Below are positions 10,421 through 20,452 of a stretch of DNA of 64,000 nucleotides, piece after piece. The translations under genes were made by a program, and so were the position numbers. Within the stretch, counting starts at the first letter, position 1, and the number at the start of each line of letters is the position of its first letter. The notes under the pieces are model-generated. The model had not been told where the DNA came from, searched no databases, and saw nothing but the letters and a program-made list of their open reading frames with translations. Origin of the DNA: Rotaria socialis (Eukaryota > Rotifera > Eurotatoria > Philodinida > Philodinidae); assembly GCA_905331475.1 (NCBI GenBank), contig CAJNYU010003121.1, positions 1 through 64,000 on the forward strand, given 5' to 3'.

Positions 10421-12143
10421 AAAAAAAATAAAACTACGAAATAGATAACATGAATAAAGATTATCCTGGATTAGTCAAACATGGAAAAAACTAATAAACC
10501 TGTTTTCTCATTTGTCACAACTTGGACTCCAATATCAACTATTGAATTAAAGTCGTCTTATCAATATTTCGAATAAAGATAGTTCATCGAACATATTTAC
10601 AAATCACGACATATTTCAATCAACATCCATCAGAAAAATTCAAAATTGTTAAGCAAAACATGATACGTTAGTCTATAATTAGCTAATTATAAACGAAGGC
10701 AAAAAGAGGAAAGCAAACAGAATGTCATCAGGCATTTAGGTATTTGTCTGCAGACATCAATAAAAAAGAATTACTCATCTCCTAACAAAGTCGATGTTTC
10801 ACATGTAGCGATATATATATTCTCTCAATAGAATTCTTCAAGTCTATTAGTAACAAGGGACATTTTCTTCTGTTGCAAAGTATGTCAATCTACTCGAAGA
10901 AATAATTTAATTTATCAAAAACAACAAATAAATATCGATGAGAATAACTTACCTCTTCCTACGTAAACATAGCTGACGTTATGATAAATTTTTAATACGC
11001 TTTGTTCTGTTGTAATTATTACCATTTTTTTAATATGATGACATGTCACTTGTTAACCTTGAATATCACAGTCAAGATAAATGTTCTGGCAAAGACTACA
11101 TACGATCATAGTCAGTCTAAATATATTTGTTAATCGTGTAATCTAATAAGTCAGATTATTATGAATAGAACAGACACACGATAAGTCAATGCCTGTAAAT
11201 TTTTGGTATTCTTTTACAAGAGAGAATTCGATCATTTTATCGATACCTTTTGATATTTTATATACAGTAAGTAAGTTTCTATGAGTAATACTCATTTATT
11301 TCGTTTTCTTTTCGAGGCATAGAAGTATATAAATAACTGATTTCTTTTGATTATTAAAATATTATGCATAGTTTCTAGCGTTGCATGAGTTACTGATTAC
11401 ACTAATTCCCTTGATGTCATTGATACTAACATGCAATAATTCAAAATTAAATTACATTCATCGTAGAGATTTAATCATTCAAAGTGATGCTCTTCGTATT
11501 TCTCGTGTTGCTTTGGAAAATATAGGAGACATGATTGACTGAAATAATATCTAATATATTCTACAGATTTTCTATGGAATGAATTCATTTTATTTCTCTA
11601 TACTTTAGAATTCATAAAAGTGATTGTATTATCAAATCGCGATTCAGTTGAATTGATCAAAACGACAGTAAATGTCAGAAACGAGTGCAAAATTTAAGAT
11701 ACGATATACAGTCAATGTGGTGAAGCAATATAAGACATAGATTAGTATCGGTACTGTTTCGCATCAGCTGTCTATGATACGACTAAAGGTATTGACAACT
11801 GAGTAAAACGTCACTCCACTGATGTTCAAATTGGAGGAAGCGTGCATGTGTAAACTGATTAAGATTGCTATTATAACAAAGCTCTACGAGACATTTGACA
11901 AGTACGAAATAATTGATCTGTGCGGTATTTTGAGGCATTTCTATCGTTTAATCGATCAAATATGTATTTAAGGTGAGAAAACATAAACTGAATGTTTCAA
12001 TTATGGACAGTAAAGGATGAGGATGCATTTTAACAATATTATTAGTATACATCCATAATTGAGAAGATGAAATAAAGAAAAAAATGGGTACACTTAAAAA
12101 AATGAACAACATCAATACAACATCGTCAGAAAGTTTACTTCTG
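10219..12143. other. Intergenic, no gene seen
   Basis: AT-rich sequence without splice-linked open frames. The only structure noted is the (AG)n tract at 10389-10419. Confidence 0.6.
10389..10419. repeat. (AG)n microsatellite
   Basis: About 15 uninterrupted AG units followed by an A-rich run. Confidence 0.95.
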
Positions 12144-13383
12144 TCATTTGTTAAACCGTCGAGCAGGCTGTCTTGATAAATTGTCGATTCTCATAGAGTG
12201 ACAATTTCGACCAGTCTGATTGTGTTCAATACTATTTATCATTGGTACAGTTGGTGTAGTAAGTCTATGAAGTGTCCAAAAGCGTATTGTATTTTTAATT
12301 TTAATTTTTAGATGAGGTAATGTTCCAGCACAAACAGCAGCCAGGAGAAAATTGATGTAATACGAGAAAAAAGATCCATAAGCCGCCAAAGTTTCGGCGT
12401 GCACACCTAAAATACCAAAGCTTCCCAGGATACTAGCGATAACAGACGGCAAATAGAAAATGTAAAATAATAATGTAATTGATATAAGTTGAATAGTCAT
12501 TTTACGCTGTTTACGCCAATTGACTTCCTGATTTAAACGAAGTTTTTTTCGTATAATACGAGCAAGAAGAGCTGCACTAAACGTAGCAATGATAAATCCA
12601 TTCGTTATACCACCGGTGATAAATTCAAACATTGAATAGGCTCCACTGTTGTAAATACAGCTGTAGAATCCACAGTAGAGCGAATTTGGATTTAAGGGAC
12701 GAACGCAAGAAAGGAAAAAATGAGTAATCGTGAATAATGCGACTCCGTAGGTAACAATCGCGATAATCGGCAAATAATGCAAAAGAATTTTTCTCTTTTT
12801 TGTANGTAGCAATGATAAATCCATTCGTTATACCACCGGTGATAAATTCAAACATTGAATAGGCTCCACTGTTGTAAATACAGCTGTAGAATCCACAGTA
12901 GAGCGAATTTGGATTTAAGGGACGAACGCAAGAAAGGAAAAAATGAGTAATCGTGAATAATGCGACTCCGTAGGTAACAATCGCGATAATCGGCAAATAA
13001 TGCAAAAGAATTTTTCTCTTTTTTGTAGTTATCCAATTAGTATGAAAAATGAGAATATGTCTTTCGACGGATGCCCATGCAACAAGCCTTGCTGTCGTTG
13101 AATATGTTGTACTGTCGATACATTTCCATGTGTGACAAAAGAATGGTGTAAATAGCAAGACAACACCATATCGATATTGATAGCTAATCCATGGAATATC
13201 TGTAACTTCAGTGACGAAGTTTATGATGAGAATAACGATAACGACATGATTATGTAAACGTTGACGAAGATTTTGATCAAAAAGAAGATAGTATAATACA
13301 AATATCGAGCAAAGAAGAGATTCAACATTTGATACAAGATAAATCCAAAATTGGCCAATAATTGGAATCGCAACAACTGTCAT
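12144..13383 (-). CDS. Orphan rhodopsin-like GPCR, copy A (assembly-disrupted)
   Basis: Read from ATG 13383, the product is a seven-helix receptor: TM1 IGQFWIYLVSNVESLLCSIF, TM2 VVIVILIINFVTEV, TM3 region ending ASVERHILIF (the usual DRY appears as VERH), TM4 LPIIAIVTYGVALF, TM5 TGGITNGFIIATFSAALL, TM6 TIQLISITLLFYIFYLP, TM7 FFSYYINFLLAAVCAGTLP. It ends in a basic tail at TGA 12144-12146. A 222-bp direct duplication around N 12805 shifts the frame. With one copy removed the span is 1,017 nt, giving 338 residues and an intact frame. The ligand is unknown. It is nearly identical to copy B at 17065 from the start codon to TM6. Confidence 0.85.
12583..13027. repeat. 222-bp direct duplication around a single N
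   Basis: Bases 12583-12804 and 12806-13027 appear identical and are separated by one N at 12805. The offset of 223 bp breaks the receptor frame, whereas removing one copy restores it. Paralogue B has only one copy. An assembly join between overlapping contigs explains this better than a true duplication. Confidence 0.9.
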
Positions 13384-13534
13384 AATTGTTCACTCAATTA
13401 TTCCGTATCGTAAGCTAGAAATTCAAATAGAATATAAATGAGTGATACACTGTGTAAAGCGTTCATTTCGACGGAGATAAAAAAAAGTGGATCCTCTGAT
13501 ATTATTGAAATAATAAATGAGTATGAGTTTCATA

Positions 13535-13707
13535 CAGGGACGGCGCGAAGCAACAAAAATATAGGGGGTTACTTGAAAACGGAAGATGTTTTTTCAAAAA
13601 TCGGAGTAAATCAATAAAAATCTCTTCTATTTTCTTCAAATCGGAGTAAAATTGAAACAAAAATTTCCAAAGTTGGGAGATCCCCCTCCCCGTTCGCGCC
13701 GTCCCTG
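13535..13707. mobile_element. hAT-type MITE, 173 bp
   Basis: The ends are CAGGGACGGCGCGAA and TTCGCGCCGTCCCTG, exact reverse complements of 15 bp. They are flanked by the perfect 8-bp duplication GTTTCATA (13527-13534 and 13708-13715). The interior is non-coding and holds two copies of TCGGAGTAAA. The end sequence and 8-bp duplication identify a non-autonomous hAT derivative. Confidence 0.93.
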
Positions 13708-15349
13708 GTTTCATATTCACTTCTAGCCTAGTTTGTTTTGAATGCAGGTGCTCATTAGTTTAACTAAACGATATTATCAAGTGAACGCTTTATTAATAAT
13801 GATTCCAAGAATAGATGTCATCAAATGATGTTAGGTCTCGGCAATTCTACGAGCACATAGATATGCATTTTCAGCGGGTACGCGATCGAAAAGAATAGCA
13901 GCATGTTTTTTCTTCACTGAAACTATAGTAGACGTTCTTGACATAAAACACGAGTGCTTTAAATTTTGATTAAGTTATTGACTAGTGTTGCGCCTCACTA
14001 AATATAAAAGTACTATTGGAATCATTGAAAGGAGAAAGGAAAAAATGCTGATAACCGATTGATCAGTAGGCAACATTATCCGTGGCTTTAATAAAGTGCA
14101 GATATTGTTATGAAAAAAACACTTCCTTTTCAAATAAAGTACAGAGTATAGACATTTCTTTTATTTTTTGTGAAGCCCACAGATTGAGAGCTGAGACTTT
14201 CCGCCTAAAATTGTTTTCTGTAGGATCAATCTATTTAGTATATTCCTAAGCCAAGTTACTATATTCTCATCAGAAATGTTTTCCTGGCAGCCGTGCGAAT
14301 GCCACTTGAATAAATCGAGAACTTTTTAGCCAGATTATCTTTATTATTATTAAGTGTTTTCAAATTTTACAGTCATGATAATTGTTAAGGTCATTTATAT
14401 TAACATGTCGAGCCAATTTATTTTAGAGTTTTCTCTGAATTTCTCCTTCAAGTTTGATAATTTTCTTGTATCAGGTATTGCGTAGGAAAAAATTCAATCT
14501 GTTCAAGAATTTTTCTGTCTTGTTTATGTGTGCAATAGACAGAATAAAATTATCCACTGATAATCAAGTTTTACCCTGACAGTAATTAATGATTTTTAAG
14601 TATCTCACTCAATATTAATGTGCACATATGTTACTGCAATAAAGCCGAGTCTCATCACGACCTTTCATGATATACATTAAAGTAGTGAGTACCATTTTAT
14701 TAAATTTGTAATTATCATAGAGCGGAAAAGGTAAACTCGTCCGGCAACACTGGCTTAAAATTAAACACTGACTGACATGGCAAATATTTATGTCGCATCT
14801 GGCTTATCGTCAAGAGAGCTGTTCATAAGTTTTGTATGTCATCATCAATATAACTATTCTTTATGGAGTAATACAAAATCAAGTCATGCTGCATCACAGA
14901 GAAACCAAAAAAATTTTACACTATGCTAATATTACTCGCAACTGTGAGGCATCCGTGTCTTCGAACAGAAATATGATCAAAGATCTTGATGAAAATTTGA
15001 ATATTGCTCAAAATATTTCGAAAATAGAATTCGTAAGTAAATAATAAAAGATTTTCTAACACGAATATATTTTTTTAATTAAGTTCTATACTAACTAAAT
15101 ATTTCTTGAAATATTGTTCACAGAGATCTTTCTGATAATTAGAAACAGTGTGAGCGTGTGGATAAAATACACATGTTCATCATGAATTTTTCCAAAAACT
15201 TGATGTCTTGCATTTGACATTGTCGAATGAGCCTATTCAGTAGACTTATCTACTTTCATGACACGACTCCATTGGCTGTTTATAGGTAACAGTTAATATC
15301 TCATGGTTCAATGTTCTTTTTGTTTTTTTTGGTTTATGCACTATATTTA

Positions 15350-15647
15350 TTCGTGACATCCATACATATTTTTGTGACTTTTTTTGTATAAATTTTGTGG
15401 ACGCTTAAGAAAACAAGAGGCAGCCGACAAGACTACGATAACAAACAAAGAAAGGATGACAAGGAAGCGAAAACGTAACCGAACAGAACGAAAGTCGAGA
15501 TCGAGGCAGTGATTACTGTTCTTCCTTTGCTTATTCTTCCGATACCGTATATCTTGACACCGAAGACACCGCCTTCGGGGGAAGGGATCGAACCGTTTCA
15601 TGGCTGATTAATAATCAGATGTATAGACCCACTACGCCATCTCCGGC
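15350..15647 (-). mobile_element. Candidate tRNA-derived SINE
   Basis: On the minus strand a tRNA-like head (15647 to 15571) is followed by about 220 bp of unrelated body, the usual design of a tRNA-derived SINE. The body keeps a long open frame that I treat as chance. No clear target duplication or poly-A tail was found, so the 3' boundary is approximate. The alternative is a lone tRNA pseudogene next to unrelated sequence. Confidence 0.45.
15571..15647 (-). ncRNA. tRNA-like head with pol III A and B boxes
   Basis: The minus strand begins GCCGGAG. It carries an A box TGGCGTAGTGG and, about 45 nt later, a B box GGTTCGATCCC. Between them CTGA-TTATTAA-TCAG folds as an anticodon arm with loop TTATTAA (anticodon ATT by position). 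The D-stem and acceptor pairing are poor, and the 3' side (CCCCGAAGGC) does not fully pair with GCCGGAG. It is therefore probably not a functional tRNA. Confidence 0.55.
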
Positions 15648-17064
15648 TGTGTTCGTTTTATTATAAATATATCATGTGGACTATCTCATTTTCTCTGCTG
15701 GTCACATAAGATCAACGTGTGCTTTCGATTTAAATGATAGGATTCAATAAAATGAATGAAAAGAATAAAGTGTAAAATTATCGCACTAATACTTCTTCGA
15801 TCAAGAATGGTTACAATGGCAATATTAGAAAGCAATTTACAAATCCGTAAATTGTTTCAAAATAAATTACATATTAAAAATGAAAAAGATCTAACAAACT
15901 ATTGAGTCTCAAGGACGTTGCCAAGTTTGCTGTTACGATTATAGCTTGAAACCTTATTATTAGCTGCCTGAGATCCTTTTATTATTAATCAGTATCCGTT
16001 TTAGGCTTTTATTTAAAGTACTATCCGATTCCTTCCACAATGAACGATAGAGACTCTTCTCGGGATTCACTCTCGGCTATTTTCGAAGATTCACTAATGA
16101 ATAGCAGATAATATACTGTAAGAGTTTTATCAAATCTTAACCAGGCTCGAACTGTATCGCTTTGCAAGATGTAACAGAAATAAATTATCTGTCAAAAGAA
16201 AGAACAAAAACAAAAAAGAATCCATTCATAATCTAAGAAGTCTCAGACAATTTCACTAGGATGATATGTGCAAAAAAAATGTGGTTGCTGAGGGGAAGAA
16301 GGCTCGCAGTGATCTAACAGCGAGGATGCGCGTGATATAACACTCAAAGGCATTAGGCATGTTCAGATCAAATTAAAGATCTCACACTCCAACTAATAAG
16401 TTAAAAATATGATACGCTCAAAGTGAATTGGATTTTTCTCTGCAGATGGATCTCACGTTCTCAACGAAACTGTATCAGCTAAAATTCAATCTGAAACTGT
16501 ACGTTCACAGAAGTCTGATTGTAATCAAATGATAAGAACATACTTGACATACACGGCCAATATAAATGTATTACTACACATATATCACAATATCTCTCAT
16601 AGTTTCTTCACTCGTGACGTTAATTGATAATAGAGAAGTCTAAAAGAAAAAAATATATTGACTTCGTTTCCTCACAAATGATAGCAAGCTATTATTTTAA
16701 ACACAGAAAACTTAGACATGCAATGCAGATAGATTGCATGAATTTCAATTGCTGTAATCTTTCTGTGTGCTCCTTCCAAACATTCTTGTACTTAGATTTT
16801 GACCAACATATGAATTTCAATAGATGCATTATTTTGAATACTTAGTGAAATTTCGATGCACATCAGTATCTGATTCCGTTTTATTTTATTGAAATATACA
16901 TAAGTTCAGATGAAAACTTCACCAATGATATTCGAAAAACAACGTTGATACACAGAATAGTTTCACAGACGAAAAATATCAATAATAGTCGAATTTTGTC
17001 GTTTTCCGATTGATTAATCAGCATTTACTGATAGATTCATGTTTCTATTAATATGGCCGATTTT

Positions 17065-18021
17065 TTAAAATCCTCTTTGAATAACAATACGTTGGGTCGG
17101 TACAACCGCAGTAGTATGTCTATGCCGTGTCCAAAATTGTAATGTATTTTTAATTTTAATTTTTAACTGAGGTAATGTTCCCGCACAAACAAAAGGAAGT
17201 AGAAAATTGATGTAATACGAGAAAAATTGTGCATAAGCGTTAAAATTTTCAAAATAATAGTTTGGAACACCAGCAGTAGTCAGGATGGCCGTGATAATAG
17301 CCGGCAAATAGAAAATGTAAAATAATAATGTAATTGATATAAGTTGAATAGTCATTTTACGCTGTTTACGCCAATTGACTTCCTGATTTATACGAAGTTT
17401 TTTTCGTATAATACGAGCAAGAAGAGCTGCACTAAATGTAGCAATGATAAATCCATTCGTTATACCACCGGTGATAAATTCAAACATTGAATAGGCTCCA
17501 CTGTTGTAAATACAGCTGTAGAATCCACAGTAGAGCGAATTTGGATTTAAGGGACGAACGCAAGAAAGGAAAAAATGAGTAATCGTGAATAATGCGACTC
17601 CGTAGGTAACAATCGCGATAATCGGCAAATAATGCAAAAGAATTTTTCTCTTTTTTGTAGTTATCCAATTAGTATGAAAAATGAGAATATGTCTTTCGAC
17701 GGATGCCCATGCAACAAGCCTTGCTGTCGTTGAATATGTTGTACTGTCGATACATTTCCATGTGTGACAAAAGAATGGTGTAAATAGCAAGACAACACCA
17801 TATCGATATTGATAGCTAATCCATGGAATATCTGTAACTTCAGTGACGAAGTTTATGATGAGAATAACGATAACGACATGATTATGTAAACGTTGACGAA
17901 GATTTTGATCAAAAAGAAGATAGTATAATACAAATATCGAGCAAAGAAGAGATTCAACATTTGATACAAGATAAATCCAAAATTGGCCAATAATTGGAAT
18001 CGCAACAACTGTCATAATCAT
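17065..18021 (-). CDS. Orphan rhodopsin-like GPCR, copy B
   Basis: This is a single-exon, intact 318-residue seven-helix receptor. Two in-frame ATGs begin it (18021 and 18015); copy A has only the second, so MTVVAIPIIG is the safer start. TM1-TM6 match copy A almost base for base, including the VERH motif after TM3 and the CVRPLNPNSLYCGFYSC extracellular loop with its cysteines. After YLPA in TM6 the two copies diverge: TM7 reads FFSYYINFLLPFVCAGTLP, then a short basic tail ending IQRGF. Ligand and coupling are unknown. It belongs to the large, rapidly changing orphan receptor sets of rotifers (inference from sequence style). Confidence 0.88.
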   Translation of the reverse strand: MIMTVVAIPIIGQFWIYLVSNVESLLCSIFVLYYLLFDQNLRQRLHNHVVIVILIINFVTEVTDIPWISYQYRYGVVLLFTPFFCHTWKCIDSTTYSTTARLVAWASVERHILIFHTNWITTKKRKILLHYLPIIAIVTYGVALFTITHFFLSCVRPLNPNSLYCGFYSCIYNSGAYSMFEFITGGITNGFIIATFSAALLARIIRKKLRINQEVNWRKQRKMTIQLISITLLFYIFYLPAIITAILTTAGVPNYYFENFNAYAQFFSYYINFLLPFVCAGTLPQLKIKIKNTLQFWTRHRHTTAVVPTQRIVIQRGF

Positions 18022-18525
18022 TCGATTGAACTTTATATGGTATGACCTAGATATTCAAACATAATAAATTCAAAAGAAAAATATCATTTTATATTCTTGT
18101 AAGATTTTCAAATAGACGAATCGGTCATTCTTCAAAAATTCTACACTTTATTCTGATTCAACTAACTACCGAACTCACTAGTAGACGATACGTGGAGGCT
18201 GAATCCGGAAGTATAAAGGGAAAATTGTTGATAGTGGGAAATTATTTGCTACGAGCTTTGCATATGATAATTAATGTAAGATCGATGAGATGCCGTTTGA
18301 AATTGAAAATAATTTATATATGAGATATAATAACTGTAAATGTGTGATACACTGAAAGCTTTTGATTTGAACAGAGATCAACGAAAAAGAGAGCCATTGT
18401 GAATTGATGTAAATAGTTAAATGGCGCAACCTACATATTATTATTTTTATTTAATATGTTCGGTTTGTTGTTAATGGCCATTAGTGTGATTAAAGAGCTG
18501 GATAAATCATTTATTTTATTAATAA
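18022..18525. other. Upstream region of GPCR copy B
   Basis: A block near 18320-18385 (GTGATACACTG and following GAGAT words) resembles the region at 13435-13490 upstream of copy A, but about 250 extra bases lie between it and the gene. Otherwise nothing is seen. Confidence 0.4.
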
Positions 18526-18750
18526 TCAGTTAAAAAGAGCTTTTTTTGAACTGATTAATATCAGGTCATTGAGAAGACGAGGTAGTATATGAATAGGAAT
18601 TATACGAGCATCATTGCAATGCTGACATTGTTGGTAGAAATCTTTCGTTTGTTCGATGTAAAACTGTAATCGAAAATTAAGTAGTTCGTGCAATTCATCG
18701 AAAATTGAGAGAAACGCTTGACATTGCACAAAACCAAAGAGTACACTATG
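18526..18750 (-). other. Possible last exon of an unrecognised gene
   Basis: After an acceptor-like CTTCATAG near 18751, the minus strand is open to a TGA at 18526-18528. It reads VLFGFVQCQAFLSIFDELHE, then FRLQFYIEQTKDFYQQC and IIPIHILPRLLNDLILISSK. The composition is protein-like but no family was recognised. No upstream exon was found; the MITE at 18837 lies immediately upstream. Confidence 0.3.
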
Positions 18751-18836
18751 AAGAAGTTTTCAAAGCTGGACCGAAATCGTATTGGGAACCTTTAGAAACT
18801 CGACCAAGTCTCACAAACTAGTAGTTTACACTAGCA

Positions 18837-18981
18837 GTGTTCAGATTTTCAAAAAAGGAAATCTCGGAAAATGGCAAAATTTTGAACCTGATAATCTTCA
18901 AAATCTCTGCCATTACAAAAAATCTGATAATTTCTGAAATTGCCGACTTCCGTACTTTCCAGTTTTTGGAAATCTGAACAC
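18837..18981. mobile_element. Small inverted-repeat element (MITE)
   Basis: The left end GTGTTCAGATTTTCAAAAA and the reverse complement of the right end, GTGTTCAGATTTCCAAAAA, match with one difference and remain similar further in. The unit is about 145 bp and non-coding. No convincing target duplication was found, so the superfamily is open. Confidence 0.65.
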
Positions 18982-18989
18982 ACCTCACA

Positions 18990-19878
18990 ATGCGGGGGAG
19001 GCATTTATTCACATCCTCAATATGTTACATAAATTTTTGTTTAATAGACAAAAGCATTTTTCTCACCTGAATTCTATCCTATTGAATGGTTCACTTATTT
19101 CATTAGTCAAATTATTGACTACTGCTGAATAGAATATACTAGAGAACTGTGAATGGCTACTCGGGTGACAAAAATGAAAGCTAAAAGAACTCCTTTGAAG
19201 TCATGAAGATAATAAAGTGCCACGAATTATTTATTCACTTATAAATAAATATACTGAATGCCTCTTTTTAATGGCGTGTATATTTCTTAAAATAGGCCAA
19301 AAAAAAACATGTCAACACACAATCAGAGATAATTTGTAAGCTACTGAGATTTGTATCAAAAATTAGAAATTGTTTTAATATAGGTGTGCGTGCGGTGCGC
19401 ACTTGCACCTCGAAATCATTTATATAGACGATAGAATTTTCATCGTTCCAAAAGAACAAGTATCATGGAAGCTACATTTTCCTTTTGTTCTAACTCATAA
19501 ATTAATAACTAGACTATATTTAGTCTGCATTGCCCAAGTAACAGCGATTTTCAGCTTGTCTGTCTGTCTTCCGTCACTTTCTAATCATCAATTTGAGCAA
19601 CCCGTAAAACTGTTATGTAGATTTGATTATTGGTACAATCGGCCTAAACTATCCAAATCATATACGGAAAATATCATCAAAACTTTTCACGAAAAAAGAA
19701 GGAATCGACTTAAAAAGTGTCAAGAATAAAAATAAAGTTATTGTCAAGTCGAAATACTTTATTCAACAACAGAAAATAAACTCATTTATATATAAACTTC
19801 TCGAAAATGCTACGCCATTCACATTTCTTATTTTCTTACAACAAAAAAACACACTTCAACACATCCGTAGATCCTTTT
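18990..19878. other. Intergenic upstream of nothing recognised
   Basis: The open frames at 19403-19729 and 19623-19910 (plus strand) overlap the 3' end of the PLAC8 gene on the other strand and show no domain. I see no gene here. Confidence 0.45.
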
Positions 19879-20452
19879 TTAAACATGCTGATGGTCTAGT
19901 TCATTACTGATTTGTAGAAGGACACAACATGGACACCAGCAAGTAGCACACGCATCACCACATACTGTACCCTAAAAAAACGAAAAACCCCTTTTTCTTA
20001 TTTTAAAATATTAAATTCAATATACAAACCCTAATTCGAAAGCCTGTTCGAATTTTAGTCCTAAACGCTGTAATACCTATGAATAAAAAGAAGTCAATAA
20101 TTATCTATGAAAACTTGCTTGTTTTAAATTATTCAACATGCCTCCAGGTATACACCATGTACATAGACATACGTTTGTATGCATTTGCAGTTTACATGCA
20201 AAACAAGGACAACAGCAATATGCAAAGCAGCCTAAATCGGAAGACATTTTTTACATGAAATATTTTCTGCATTATTCTTTTTCATACATGTTCCTAACTC
20301 ATCCCGACAATCGAATAGACCTGTATCCCAACTATTTTCAAATGACCAGTAGTCTCCAACTGGTTGTGTTCGTATTTTTACTTTTTCCGACCTAAAATAG
20401 ATAGGCTCGTATTTCAAATATCAAAAGCAAAACAAAAATTTACTTACTCCAT
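19879..20452 (-). CDS. PLAC8-family cysteine-rich protein
   Basis: Five exons on the minus strand: 20448-20452 (mini-exon ATGGA), 20288-20391, 20154-20231, 20030-20076 and 19879-19971, joined by GT-AG introns of 56-77 bp and in frame throughout (327 nt, 108 residues). The protein reads SWDTGLFDCRDELGTC, then CFAYCCCPCFAC (the family CCxxCPC core), RTKIRTGFRIRG and GDACATCWCPCCVLLQISNE. PLAC8 proteins are small cysteine-rich proteins, often membrane-associated, linked to organ or cell-size control and metal handling in plants and to differentiation in animals. The third exon could instead end at 20196 (donor GTAAAC), which also keeps the frame but shortens the cysteine-rich middle by 14 residues. 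Confidence 0.85.

Larger units (their letters stand above)
13716..17064. other. Intergenic between the GPCR copies
   Basis: No gene is supported apart from the tRNA-headed repeat at 15350-15647. The open frames at 14832-15044 and 16624-16845 have no recognisable motif and no splice partners. Confidence 0.5.

Noticed and set aside
12848-13036. Separate 62-residue receptor-like frame
   Set aside because: It is another frame of the GPCR exon (the same peptide appears at 17480-17668), not a gene.
15571-15647. Functional tRNA-Asn (ATT)
   Set aside because: Acceptor and D-stem pairing are poor and ATT is an unusual anticodon; a tRNA-derived repeat fits better.
19403-19910. Plus-strand frames of 108 and 95 residues
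   Set aside because: No recognisable domain, and the second overlaps the PLAC8 last exon on the other strand, which has strong family support.
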